From Lentisphaeria bacterium (GTDB taxonomy: Bacteria; Verrucomicrobiota; Lentisphaeria; Victivallales; UBA1829): a DNA stretch of 9,153 nucleotides. The first letter of the stretch is position 1, and each line of letters opens with the position of its first letter. Shown piece by piece: positions 1 to 6,422 of this stretch. The stretch spans positions 1 through 9,153 of the forward strand of contig DXVA01000175.1 of the NCBI GenBank assembly GCA_019408975.1, read 5' to 3'. The notes under the pieces are model-generated. The model was not told where the DNA came from and did not search any database. It was given only the letters and a program-made list of their open reading frames with translations. The position numbers and the translations under genes are program-made.

Positions 1-39
1 CCGGTGGCGTTTCCGCCGCAGCCGGACGAGCGCCACCGG
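1..39. repeat. 9-bp inverted repeat at the left edge
   Basis: CCGGTGGCG at 1-9 is matched by its reverse complement CGCCACCGG at 31-39, with 21 bases between. No T-run follows on either strand within the window. It may be an edge-truncated terminator-like structure or chance in GC-rich DNA. Confidence 0.3.
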
Positions 40-177
40 GGGAAAGAACGCGAGGCTCCACGCATTCAATTCCGCAGGGGGAGAAAGCCAGCCGCATCTC
101 GTCAAACGGAGTCTGCCGCATCTCAAAGTTTCGCCGCCGGCATCACTCTGAAAGAAAATTTTCTCTATTTTTTTCAT
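1..177 (-). CDS. Possible 5' end of an unrecognised minus-strand gene (partial)
   Basis: Reading leftward from an ATG at 177-175, a frame stays open for 59 codons to the window edge. The product begins MKKIEKIFFQ and is rich in Arg, Leu and Pro; I recognise no family. In its favour, it would be divergent from the lacI-type gene, leaving an 88-bp intergenic region that holds the promoter and operator. Against it, only a poor GGGGA abuts the ATG, and the GC-rich stretch 1-140 is also open in all three plus frames, so openness means little. It could instead be untranslated sequence or the tail of a gene to the left. Confidence 0.2.
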   Translation of the reverse strand, partial: MKKIEKIFFQSDAGGETLRCGRLRLTRCGWLSPPAELNAWSLAFFPPVALVRLRRKRHR

Positions 178-185
178 TCCCCATC

Positions 186-213
186 TTGACAAAGCAGAGG
201 ATTTGATTATAAT
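186..213 (+). promoter_or_regulatory. Consensus sigma-70-type promoter of the lacI-pilin-glycosidase operon
   Basis: A perfect TTGACA (186-191) and a perfect TATAAT (208-213) are separated by 16 bases. Transcription should start near 220, giving a leader of about 46 bases before the ATG at 266. A promoter this close to consensus suggests high output unless repressed, which fits the operator just downstream. Confidence 0.8.
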
Positions 214-226
214 TAAGACAGAAACC

Positions 227-242
227 GATTGACCGGTCAATC
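227..242. promoter_or_regulatory. Perfect 16-bp palindromic operator, probably LacI-family autoregulatory
   Basis: GATTGACCGGTCAATC is identical to its own reverse complement. The central step is CpG, which is typical of LacI-family operators, where hinge-helix leucines open the minor groove at that step. It lies about 7 to 22 bases downstream of the expected transcription start, so a bound repressor would block the operon. The gene immediately downstream encodes such a regulator, so autorepression is the simplest reading. I found no second full copy in the window. Confidence 0.75.
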
Positions 243-265
243 AAAAATATTTCAAGAGAAGAACG

Positions 266-1360
266 ATGATCAGGCAGGCAAAAAAGACAAGACTGATAGA
301 TATTGCCCGTAAACTGGGAGTTTCCAAGGCTACGGTGGCGGCAGTGCTTTCCGCAGGCGGCAGCGGCACAGTCCGTTTCAGCGAGGAAATAGCGGAAAAA
401 ATCCGCAAGGCAGCCAGGGAAATGGATTACCAGCCGAATATCAGTGCAAAAACTCTTGCCGGACGCGCCAGCAAGGTGATCGGCATTCTCATAGACAGCT
501 ATGCCGCGATTCCGCGATTCCGCATTCTGGAGGGAATCGAGCATGAAGCAACCCTGCGCGGCTACCGCTGCATGATCGGGGAGGCTCACGATTCACTGGA
601 AAATCTCCGTCGAAACTATGATATCTTCATGCAGCATGGCGTAGACGGCGTGGTCTGTCTTTCCCACGATTACCCGGGGACGGAGGAGAAGTTCAAAAGG
701 CTTTTTTCCGATACTCTCGACAAGGTTGTTTTCATCGACGCGCCAAACCATCCCGATGCTTCTTACATCAACATCGACCGGACTGCATCAACACAGCAGG
801 CGGTCAGGCATCTCCATGAGCAGGGTGCCCGGAAAATCGCCTTCGTGCGCGGGCAGAGTCTATGGAAAACGAACCTTCAGCATGAAGCCGGCTACCGCCG
901 TGCCATGAAAGAGCTGGGATATCCGGAAAAAGACCTGCATATCATCATCACCCGGAAAGACTTCATTCAGCAAAGGGAAGTTTCGGAGGAAAGCATCTCC
1001 CGTTTTATCGAACATGACGTCATCCCGAAAAAAATAGACGGGATCGTCGGGATGAACGACCTTATCTCGCTTGCATTCATCAAAGCATTGGAGGCAGCGG
1101 GCAAATCCTGCCCGCGGGATGTCATGATCATGGGATATGACAACGAAAAGTTTTCCCGATATACCGCTCCCACATTGACAACGGTGGATGAAAACTATGA
1201 ACTTCAATCCAAAATGATCGTCGATCTCCTGCTGGAGAAGATCAATCACCCGGAAAAGGAGATGAAAGGCTGTTTTGCAACAGTTGTGCCGCAACTGATC
1301 ATACGGGATTCAACAAGAAAAACCAAAAAAAGGAAGGGGTCCAATGAAGCCAATACATAA
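266..1360 (+). CDS. LacI/GalR-family transcriptional regulator
   Basis: This 364-residue protein has the LacI-family layout. Residues 9-29 form the helix-turn-helix (IDIARKLGVSKATVAAVL), and the hinge helix lies around 58-68 with Leu64 in the AKTLAG segment. A periplasmic-binding-protein-like effector domain follows from about residue 70 (KVIGILIDSY) to 350, including the IMGYDNEKFSRYTAPTLTTV block usual near the C-terminus of the family. Effectors in this family are normally sugars or nucleosides; which one cannot be read here. The ATG at 266 has AAGAGAAG just upstream and keeps the HTH at the N-terminus. The protein probably binds the palindrome at 227-242 and represses its own operon. Its 3' end overlaps the next gene by 17 bases, suggesting translational coupling. 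The glycosidase-like third gene suggests control by a glycan breakdown product, which is inference. Confidence 0.93.
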   Translation: MIRQAKKTRLIDIARKLGVSKATVAAVLSAGGSGTVRFSEEIAEKIRKAAREMDYQPNISAKTLAGRASKVIGILIDSYAAIPRFRILEGIEHEATLRGYRCMIGEAHDSLENLRRNYDIFMQHGVDGVVCLSHDYPGTEEKFKRLFSDTLDKVVFIDAPNHPDASYINIDRTASTQQAVRHLHEQGARKIAFVRGQSLWKTNLQHEAGYRRAMKELGYPEKDLHIIITRKDFIQQREVSEESISRFIEHDVIPKKIDGIVGMNDLISLAFIKALEAAGKSCPRDVMIMGYDNEKFSRYTAPTLTTVDENYELQSKMIVDLLLEKINHPEKEMKGCFATVVPQLIIRDSTRKTKKRKGSNEANT

Positions 1361-2369
1361 AACCCAAAAATGGAAGCCGGCAAGGGAATTATTCACCCTG
1401 ATAGAACTTTTCATGAGGAAAAGTTGTAAAATTGGTTTTTCATTCCGGCAGCAGGACAGGGCAAAACGTTGCCAGTCCCCTGATCCTGTTTCTTCTTTCT
1501 TCCTTCTATTGTTCAATTGTTTTCCTGTTCAATTGTTCAAATGCTTCCCTACTTCTTCCTTCCGTGTTCCCTGTTCTTCTGTTCTTACTTCCAGGGTGAA
1601 AATACGAATTTTCACCCTGATCGAGCTCCTCATAGTAATAGCGATCATCGCCATTCTGGCGGGTATGCTCCTGCCTGCCCTGAACAAGGCGAAACAGAAA
1701 GCCAAAACAATAGCCTGCCTCAATCAGCAGAAACACATTGGAACGGCATTCACCATGTATGCCGGTGATTACAACGACTGGATGGTTCCGGTCATGAAAA
1801 AGAAAATCATAGACAGGAATGACGGCTATTGGCACTATACGGTTTTCCCCTATCTCTCGGACGGCAAACCGGTTGATCCGGAAGATCCGTCTCTGGCGGC
1901 AAAAAGGAAAGTCCTGACATGCCAGGAAATGACAACTCAATCCGCAAAACCTGATGAAGTTTTGCGTGCCGGTTATCTCGGGACCAATTATCTCTGGAAC
2001 AATCTTCTGGGATTCTATGACGGCAACACAGGAGAATGGCAGCCCATCGACGGCGGTGCAAAGGGAGGTTACTGGAGAAAACTCTCCAATGCAAAGCAGC
2101 CTTCCAAAGCATTGGTCATGATCGACGGCAGACCGCTGACATTCTGGGGCGGGACCTATTATTTTTACTCCAGCTCTCAAAATACATTTGCAAATCAATG
2201 TATCTCGTGGAGGCATGGCGGATTTGACAACGGTCTTTACGCAGACGGGCACAGTGAAAGCAAGAAATTCCGGACAATGAGTTCAGGAGATCATATTGTC
2301 GAAGTGATGTACGGTTATCAGTCGGTCTGGAGCGGCACAGCCTCCCCTTCAGGCATCCATTGGAAATAA
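1344..2369 (+). CDS. Prepilin-like (pseudopilin) H-X9-DG protein with an in-frame repeat cassette at its N-terminus
   Basis: This 341-residue protein carries two FTLIEL motifs. The first (residues 17-22) follows a 16-residue leader but is not followed by a pilin helix. The second (90-95) opens a full type IV pilin-like segment, FTLIELLIVIAIIAILAG, with Glu94 at the usual position 5 and then MLLPALNKAKQKA. Between them lie 73 residues encoded by the repeat unit. The C-terminal half has the H-X9-DG motif (His291, Asp301-Gly302) of the large prepilin-type families of Lentisphaerae and Planctomycetes. The residue before the second Phe is Ile, not the Gly that type IV prepilin peptidases usually require. 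The ATG at 1344 has AGGAAGGGG four bases upstream and overlaps the end of the regulator gene. An internal GTG at 1596 would give a short leader (MKIRI-FTLIEL) but lacks a proper ribosome site. It is probably membrane-anchored or an assembled surface protein; its role is unknown. Confidence 0.85.
   Translation: MKPIHKTQKWKPARELFTLIELFMRKSCKIGFSFRQQDRAKRCQSPDPVSSFFLLLFNCFPVQLFKCFPTSSFRVPCSSVLTSRVKIRIFTLIELLIVIAIIAILAGMLLPALNKAKQKAKTIACLNQQKHIGTAFTMYAGDYNDWMVPVMKKKIIDRNDGYWHYTVFPYLSDGKPVDPEDPSLAAKRKVLTCQEMTTQSAKPDEVLRAGYLGTNYLWNNLLGFYDGNTGEWQPIDGGAKGGYWRKLSNAKQPSKALVMIDGRPLTFWGGTYYFYSSSQNTFANQCISWRHGGFDNGLYADGHSESKKFRTMSSGDHIVEVMYGYQSVWSGTASPSGIHWK
1392..1610 (+). repeat. FTLIEL-to-FTLIEL repeat unit, copy A (219 bp, in frame)
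   Basis: The unit runs from the first FTLIEL-coding sequence to just before the second. It is about 80% identical by eye to copy C at 8885-9106, from which it differs by a 3-bp length change. Internal order: FTLIEL codons; a conserved block around 1441-1480 (CATTCCGGCAGCAGGACAGG and GCCAGTCCCCTGAT); four 8-bp repeats at 1508-1539; a pyrimidine-rich tract at about 1540-1592; and the left arm of a hairpin. Its length of 73 codons keeps the frame, and there are no stops. The encoded segment is hydrophobic and Cys-bearing in its middle (SSFFLLLFNCF). Confidence 0.85.
1508..1539 (+). repeat. Four 8-bp tandem repeats inside copy A
   Basis: Consecutive octamers are ATTGTTCA, ATTGTTTT, CCTGTTCA and ATTGTTCA. 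The same position in the other two copies has four cleaner octamers, so copy A looks partly decayed. Period 8 is not a multiple of 3, but four octamers plus flanks keep the unit in frame. Confidence 0.75.
1592..1619 (+). other. Perfect 12-bp hairpin over the second FTLIEL codons (copy A)
   Basis: Arm CAGGGTGAAAAT (1592-1603), loop ACGA and arm ATTTTCACCCTG (1608-1619) pair perfectly. The right arm encodes the start of FTLIEL and the left arm is the 3' end of the repeat unit. No T-run follows and the gene continues, so this is not a terminator. The first FTLIEL sequence at 1392 has no such arm in front of it. Confidence 0.85.
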
Positions 2370-2405
2370 ATCAGATTTTCTCTCATTGAAAAAGAAAGGA
2401 AAGAA

Positions 2406-4367
2406 ATGAAAAAATCACTCATAACAGCATTCCTCCTCTCCGGCGGAATTCTGTCCGCACAGAACAATGTGGACATTTCACAATTCAAACCATTGGCAGT
2501 AACATCCGGTTCCCAGGCAAGTATTTCACAGGATTTCAATACCGGAACCATCCGGAAGCTCAGCCTGCCGAAAGGATTTTCCATCGATCCCGCCGGCGGG
2601 GAAAACGGAACAGGAGCTCTCTTTTATCATAAAACAGATCCCAAAGCATACCGGATTGCCGGTTACAGGATCAAGTTGAGCCCGGAATTCAAATACAGGG
2701 CAACAGTAAAATATAAAGCTGAAAATATCAGAAATGCTCCGGATGCGACATCCCGCATCTTCTGCGTCGAGTTTACCAAAAAGGGAAAACATGCAGGAGG
2801 AAGTTATTTTTATAAAAAGATCGAGGAAAACAAATGGGCGGAAATTGTCCTGGAATTCCAGCCGCCCGCGGAATTCGATCAGACAATTGTCGGCTTTTAC
2901 CTGTGCAAAAACGCCACGGGTAAAATCTGGTGGGATAATCTGCATATTGAACCTGTCGGCGCTCTGCCGGCAACCATTTACGATATCCGCCCGTCCAATC
3001 TGACAATCCGCGATACCGAAGGCAAAGTTACGCTGAAAAGCAAAGTATTCCTGAAAGGGATTCCCGATTCCGATCTCGCCGCCTGGGTTACGGTCAATGG
3101 CAAAAGCCGGCTCTGGAAAGGCAGGAATCAGGTCTATACCGGCAGGCTCGGCAATCTGCCCGACGGGAAAGTGAAAGTCGATGTAAAACTCCTGAACCTG
3201 AAAAATAAAACGATTCTTGCGGAAAAGACGTTTCATCTGTTCGTGAAAAAAGGGAAACCCGGCGGGAATTCCAGCTATGTCGATGAACACGGCAGGACAA
3301 TTGTAAATGGAAAGCCCTTCCTTCCCATCGGATTCTATTGCAGCAGAATCGATGAATCCGTCCTGAAAAATCTCAAAGAAGGCGGCTTCAACTGCGCCAT
3401 GCCGTATCACGGCGGCGGCTCCACGCTGACGGGACGTTTCGATCTTGCACAGAAATACGGAATCAGGCTCTTCATGAACGTCATGTATCAGCGTCCGAAA
3501 GGAATGGCTCAGGCATGGCCCGCGATGGAATTTGAAGGAGTGAAAGGCATCGAACCCGTTCTTCAGGCATGGGCGCGGAAACTGAAAGACCATCCGGCGC
3601 TTCTGGGATATTATGTTTCCGATGAGAACCCGGTGGAGGAAGTTCCTTACATGCGCAAGGTGCGCGAACTGCTCAATGAAGCCGATCCGGATCATCTCAC
3701 GGTCACATTGACTTATATAGGGCGCCACTTTCCGTTCTTCGCGGAAACGGGAGATGTACTTGCCGTAGATACTTACCCGGTCGAAACCAGCGCCAGCAGA
3801 AGCATGGAGGGAATCCCCGACATCATTGCAGCGGCAAAAACCACCGGAGTTTCCCCTTGGCTGGTTCCGCAGGCTTTCAACTGGGGCAATTACAAGACGA
3901 AAGACCCGAATGAATACAAAAGATACCGTTTCCCGACGGAACAGGAAATGCGTTCCATGTATCTTGCCGGAGCCGTAAACGGCGCGAAAGGTTTCCTCCT
4001 TTACAACTATTCCGATATCTTCGGAACAGGGGAAAAGAGAGTCCCCGGCAGCGCGGCGGAAAACTGGGCGAAGGTCGTTGCCGCAGTCAAGCCGCTGAAG
4101 GAACTGGCGCCGTTCATCCTGAGCCTTGAGAAAGCGCCGGAAGTCAGAACCGGAAAAATGCAGAAAGCACAGCTCAAGGCGTGGAATGCAAACGGGAAAA
4201 TCGCGGTCGCCGTCGTCGGAATCGGACCGGGGGAAAGCATCGCGGAATTCACGATCCCCGGCAGGGACAACCTGAAATCACATTACGGAACGACGCAGAA
4301 TCTCGGCGGCGGGAAATACCGTTTCAACGGAAAAGACATCTCATCGGATGTGCTTTTCAGCGAGTAG
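2406..4367 (+). CDS. Secreted glycoside-hydrolase-like protein (clan GH-A-type barrel, family not assigned)
   Basis: This 653-residue protein begins with a signal peptide: KK, then a hydrophobic stretch, with likely cleavage after LSA (residues 16-18). Residues 25-185 look like a beta-sandwich, carbohydrate-binding-type domain ending in IWWDNLHIEPVG. Residues 195-282 look like a second beta domain. From about 290 (DEHGRTIVNGKPFLPIGFY) a TIM-barrel glycosidase-like domain begins. GYYVSDENP (401-409) ends a strand with Glu407, the likely acid/base. DVLAVDTYPV (450-459) and GFLLYNYSD (529-537) are later strands. At the place where a retaining enzyme would carry its nucleophile, the strand reads WLVPQAFNWG (485-494), with Gln489. 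It may therefore be inactive, use another residue, or belong to a family with a different mechanism. AAAGGA five bases upstream supports the start. It lies 36 bp after the prepilin-like gene in the same operon. Substrate unknown. Confidence 0.8.
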   Translation: MKKSLITAFLLSGGILSAQNNVDISQFKPLAVTSGSQASISQDFNTGTIRKLSLPKGFSIDPAGGENGTGALFYHKTDPKAYRIAGYRIKLSPEFKYRATVKYKAENIRNAPDATSRIFCVEFTKKGKHAGGSYFYKKIEENKWAEIVLEFQPPAEFDQTIVGFYLCKNATGKIWWDNLHIEPVGALPATIYDIRPSNLTIRDTEGKVTLKSKVFLKGIPDSDLAAWVTVNGKSRLWKGRNQVYTGRLGNLPDGKVKVDVKLLNLKNKTILAEKTFHLFVKKGKPGGNSSYVDEHGRTIVNGKPFLPIGFYCSRIDESVLKNLKEGGFNCAMPYHGGGSTLTGRFDLAQKYGIRLFMNVMYQRPKGMAQAWPAMEFEGVKGIEPVLQAWARKLKDHPALLGYYVSDENPVEEVPYMRKVRELLNEADPDHLTVTLTYIGRHFPFFAETGDVLAVDTYPVETSASRSMEGIPDIIAAAKTTGVSPWLVPQAFNWGNYKTKDPNEYKRYRFPTEQEMRSMYLAGAVNGAKGFLLYNYSDIFGTGEKRVPGSAAENWAKVVAAVKPLKELAPFILSLEKAPEVRTGKMQKAQLKAWNANGKIAVAVVGIGPGESIAEFTIPGRDNLKSHYGTTQNLGGGKYRFNGKDISSDVLFSE

Positions 4368-4568
4368 AACAACGCAATGGAACGCCCCTGATAACGGGAA
4401 ACAGCCGCTGCCCTGCTGCGGTCTCGACTGCATAAATTGACCGCAGCGGGCGAAATCTGCCCCTGCGATTCCAACCGCTCAAGGACAAGAAGCAAAGCTT
4501 CGAGAGCTTCAGGCCGGGATTTCACGTTCCGCCGTCGGTCCGCGGCAAGGGCTCTGGCTTGAGCGGAC
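4368..4568. other. Convergent intergenic region without a credible gene
   Basis: This 201-bp spacer separates the ends of two convergent operons. I see no gene in it, only the hairpin at 4412-4450, a 9-bp inverted repeat (CCGCTCAAG at 4475-4483, CTTGAGCGG at 4558-4566), and a small GAAGC-AAA-GCTTC stem near 4490-4502. A minus-strand frame spanning 4609-4283 only shadows the neighbouring genes. Confidence 0.6.
4412..4450. terminator. Possible bidirectional terminator-like hairpin
   Basis: CCTGCTGCGGTC (4412-4423) pairs with GACCGCAGCGGG (4439-4450) over 12 positions with one G-T wobble and a 15-base loop. It stands between convergent genes, where a shared terminator is expected. No T-run follows on either side, so it would not be a classical Rho-independent terminator. 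Confidence 0.35.
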
Positions 4569-5744
4569 TTATTTTTCCGCAGTCTCAAAATCGCGGTGAA
4601 CCGCCTCACGGAAAGCCTTGTCGGTAAAATAGCGCAGGCAAACCTGCGCCATGATCGAACCGGTCTTCATTGCAGCCTCGAACGCACCGTCCGTTTTCGC
4701 AAATTCACGGAACTTGACCGTATGAAGCGCGGCGGGCACCCCGCCCGTGACGCCGAAATAATAATGGGCGCAGGGAATCACATACGAAACGTCGCCGGTA
4801 TCGGTCGACCCCCTGCCCTCCGTACCGTTCGTCTCTTTGAGCTCCACGCCGTATTCGCGCCAGCCGCGGATGAATTCGTCATTCAGCGATTTATTGAAGA
4901 CCATTCCCTTGTATGCAGAAACCCAGTTCACCGTATTTCTACACCCGGTCTTTGCGGCGGCGGCGGAGGCAATGGATTCGAGCCGCTGCTTCATAAGCCC
5001 GATCTCCGATTCATTTCCGGCGCGGATATAGAAAAACGCCTGTGTGTGATCCGGAATGATGTTCGCCGCGTCTCCGCCTTTCGTGAAAATGCCGTGGACG
5101 CGCTGACGCTCCGTAATCGTCTTTTTCCACTCAAGAATGCCGTCATAGAAAGTGACCAGGGCATCCAGCGCATTGATCCCCTCTTCCGGCGCAAACGCCG
5201 CATGGGAAGCGCGCCCGTAGAAGTCGATATAAGCCCGCGCAACGCTCAGACACCCGAAGTCGGGAGAGGTATGATCCAGCGGATGCGCAATCACTCCCGC
5301 GGCAATATCCTGAAACGCACCGCCCGCAACCAGCTTCACCTTGCCGCCGAGCCCCTCCTCCGCCGGAGTGCCGATGTAACAGATCCGCGCAGGAATCCTG
5401 TCCGTTTCGATCATCCGCTTTGCGGCATACGCGGCAAAAAGCGAAGCGGAAGCGATCAGGTTGTGCCCGCAGCCGTGCCCGAGCCCCGCCAGGGCGTCAT
5501 ATTCCCCCATGAAACAGAACGTCGGAATATTTTTGTCATCCGCCGATTCCCAGCGGGCCTTGAACGCGGTTTCGAGCCCGCAGACATTCTCCTCGACACG
5601 GAATCCCCACGAACGGAGCAGTTTCTTCAGTTTCGCGGACGCCTGAAACTCCTTGTAACCGAGTTCGGGATTGTCATGAATGAAATCGGAAACCGTTCTC
5701 ACCGCGGATGCGGCTTCGGAAGCAAATTGAAGACTGGAATTCAC
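4569..5744 (-). CDS. M20 family metallo-amidohydrolase (M20D, AbgB/PM20D2-like)
   Basis: The protein has about 391 residues from a GTG start at 5744. An in-frame TTG lies 15 bases further out (5759), but AAAGGAG (5756-5750) then falls inside the gene, whereas it sits five bases before the GTG. Family signatures, numbered from the GTG: GEYDALAGLGHGCGHN with metal ligands Cys92 and His94; TPAEEG with Glu129-Glu130 (catalytic base and ligand); His154 in AHP; the dimerisation-domain start YGRASHAAFAPEEGINALDA with His181; GRGSTDTGDVS; and His341 in AALHTVKF. The GHGCGHN and GSTDxGDVS motifs are those of AbgB and PM20D2, which hydrolyse p-aminobenzoyl-glutamate or dipeptides; the actual substrate is not clear. 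It is the last gene of the tsaD operon, 24 bp after the HAD phosphatase, and probably cytosolic since no signal peptide is visible. Confidence 0.88.
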   Translation of the reverse strand: MNSSLQFASEAASAVRTVSDFIHDNPELGYKEFQASAKLKKLLRSWGFRVEENVCGLETAFKARWESADDKNIPTFCFMGEYDALAGLGHGCGHNLIASASLFAAYAAKRMIETDRIPARICYIGTPAEEGLGGKVKLVAGGAFQDIAAGVIAHPLDHTSPDFGCLSVARAYIDFYGRASHAAFAPEEGINALDALVTFYDGILEWKKTITERQRVHGIFTKGGDAANIIPDHTQAFFYIRAGNESEIGLMKQRLESIASAAAAKTGCRNTVNWVSAYKGMVFNKSLNDEFIRGWREYGVELKETNGTEGRGSTDTGDVSYVIPCAHYYFGVTGGVPAALHTVKFREFAKTDGAFEAAMKTGSIMAQVCLRYFTDKAFREAVHRDFETAEK

Positions 5745-5749
5745 AGCTA

Positions 5750-5756
5750 CTCCTTT
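5750..5756 (-). promoter_or_regulatory. Ribosome binding site that fixes the amidohydrolase start
   Basis: On the minus strand AAAGGAG is followed by five bases and then GTG at 5744. This argues for the GTG start over the TTG at 5759, which lies upstream of the site. Confidence 0.7.
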
Positions 5757-5768
5757 CAAGTCTGAAAA

Positions 5769-6422
5769 CTATCCGACATGTCCATCGCGGGGAACCAGAT
5801 GGCTTACCAGTTCGGAAAAACAATTGAGTTTCAAATCATATGCCGCATCGCCGAGCGTACCGAAGCCGTACGCGGCATAGGCGCTTCTCATGCCGCCGTT
5901 TCTCGCGGCATTCATATCCGTATGATTGTCGCCGCAGAACCAGGACAGCGAAGCGTCCGATCCGGATATCTTCAGAATATGAAACAGAGCCTCCGGATCA
6001 GGCTTCAGCGGAAAACCGGAACTGCCTCCGATGATCTCGCAGAAAAAAGCGTCCAGTTCGAAATGGCGGAAGATCATACGGCAGAGTTCCGTCGGTTTGT
6101 TGCTGACAAGCCCCAGCTTCCAGCCGTTTTCGGACAACACCCGGATTCCGTCCGCGACTCTGGGATACAAAGTCGTTTTCACGACCGCATGTTCGGCATA
6201 ATGCCTGCCCATCACGCGAATCGCCTCCTCCAGATCCGCATCGGTTCCGGCAAAAGAACGGAAAATCAGTTTGCGCACACCGTCGCCCACATAGGAAACA
6301 ACGGTTTCCAGAGACAATGGCGGCAGATTGAAGTCACGTCTCGTGGCGTTCACCGCATTCGCAATATCCTCGCGCGAATCAATCAATGTTCCGTCAAGAT
6401 CGAAGATCACGCACCGGTTCAT
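5769..6422 (-). CDS. HAD-superfamily phosphatase, phosphoglycolate phosphatase-like
   Basis: This 217-residue protein has all four HAD motifs: FDLDGTLID with nucleophile Asp8 and Asp10; LVSNKP with Ser107; Lys140 in PLKPDP; and GDNHTDMNAARN with Asp165 and Asp169. The alpha-helical cap between residues 15 and 85 is of the type found in Gph (2-phosphoglycolate phosphatase), and the length is usual for that group. HAD substrate specificity is hard to read from sequence, so Gph is the nearest match and not a firm assignment. Its ATG overlaps the stop of tsaD by one base in the arrangement TGATG, with an AGGAGGAG ribosome site inside the end of tsaD. Translation of the two is therefore probably coupled. 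Cytosolic. Confidence 0.9.
   Translation of the reverse strand: MNRCVIFDLDGTLIDSREDIANAVNATRRDFNLPPLSLETVVSYVGDGVRKLIFRSFAGTDADLEEAIRVMGRHYAEHAVVKTTLYPRVADGIRVLSENGWKLGLVSNKPTELCRMIFRHFELDAFFCEIIGGSSGFPLKPDPEALFHILKISGSDASLSWFCGDNHTDMNAARNGGMRSAYAAYGFGTLGDAAYDLKLNCFSELVSHLVPRDGHVG

Noticed and set aside
153..164. 12-bp palindrome AGAAAATTTTCT followed by a T-rich stretch as a terminator
   Set aside because: It is a pure A/T-type stem with no loop, in AT-rich promoter DNA; chance is likely.
1596..1613. Internal GTG start giving a short MKIRI-FTLIEL leader
   Set aside because: The leader is attractive, but AGGG abuts the codon with no spacing, and the other gene has GTA (not a start) at the matching place. 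Kept only as an alternative.
2526..3728. 400-codon minus-strand frame opposite the glycosidase-like gene
   Set aside because: It is a shadow; the plus frame has a signal peptide, ribosome site and recognisable domains.
4475..4566. 9-bp inverted repeat CCGCTCAAG/CTTGAGCGG, 74 bases between arms, as a mobile element
   Set aside because: It is too short, with no target duplication and no second copy in the window.
4596..5765. Long plus-strand frame opposite the M20 amidohydrolase
   Set aside because: It is a shadow frame in GC-rich coding DNA; the minus strand carries a clear M20D protein with all ligands.
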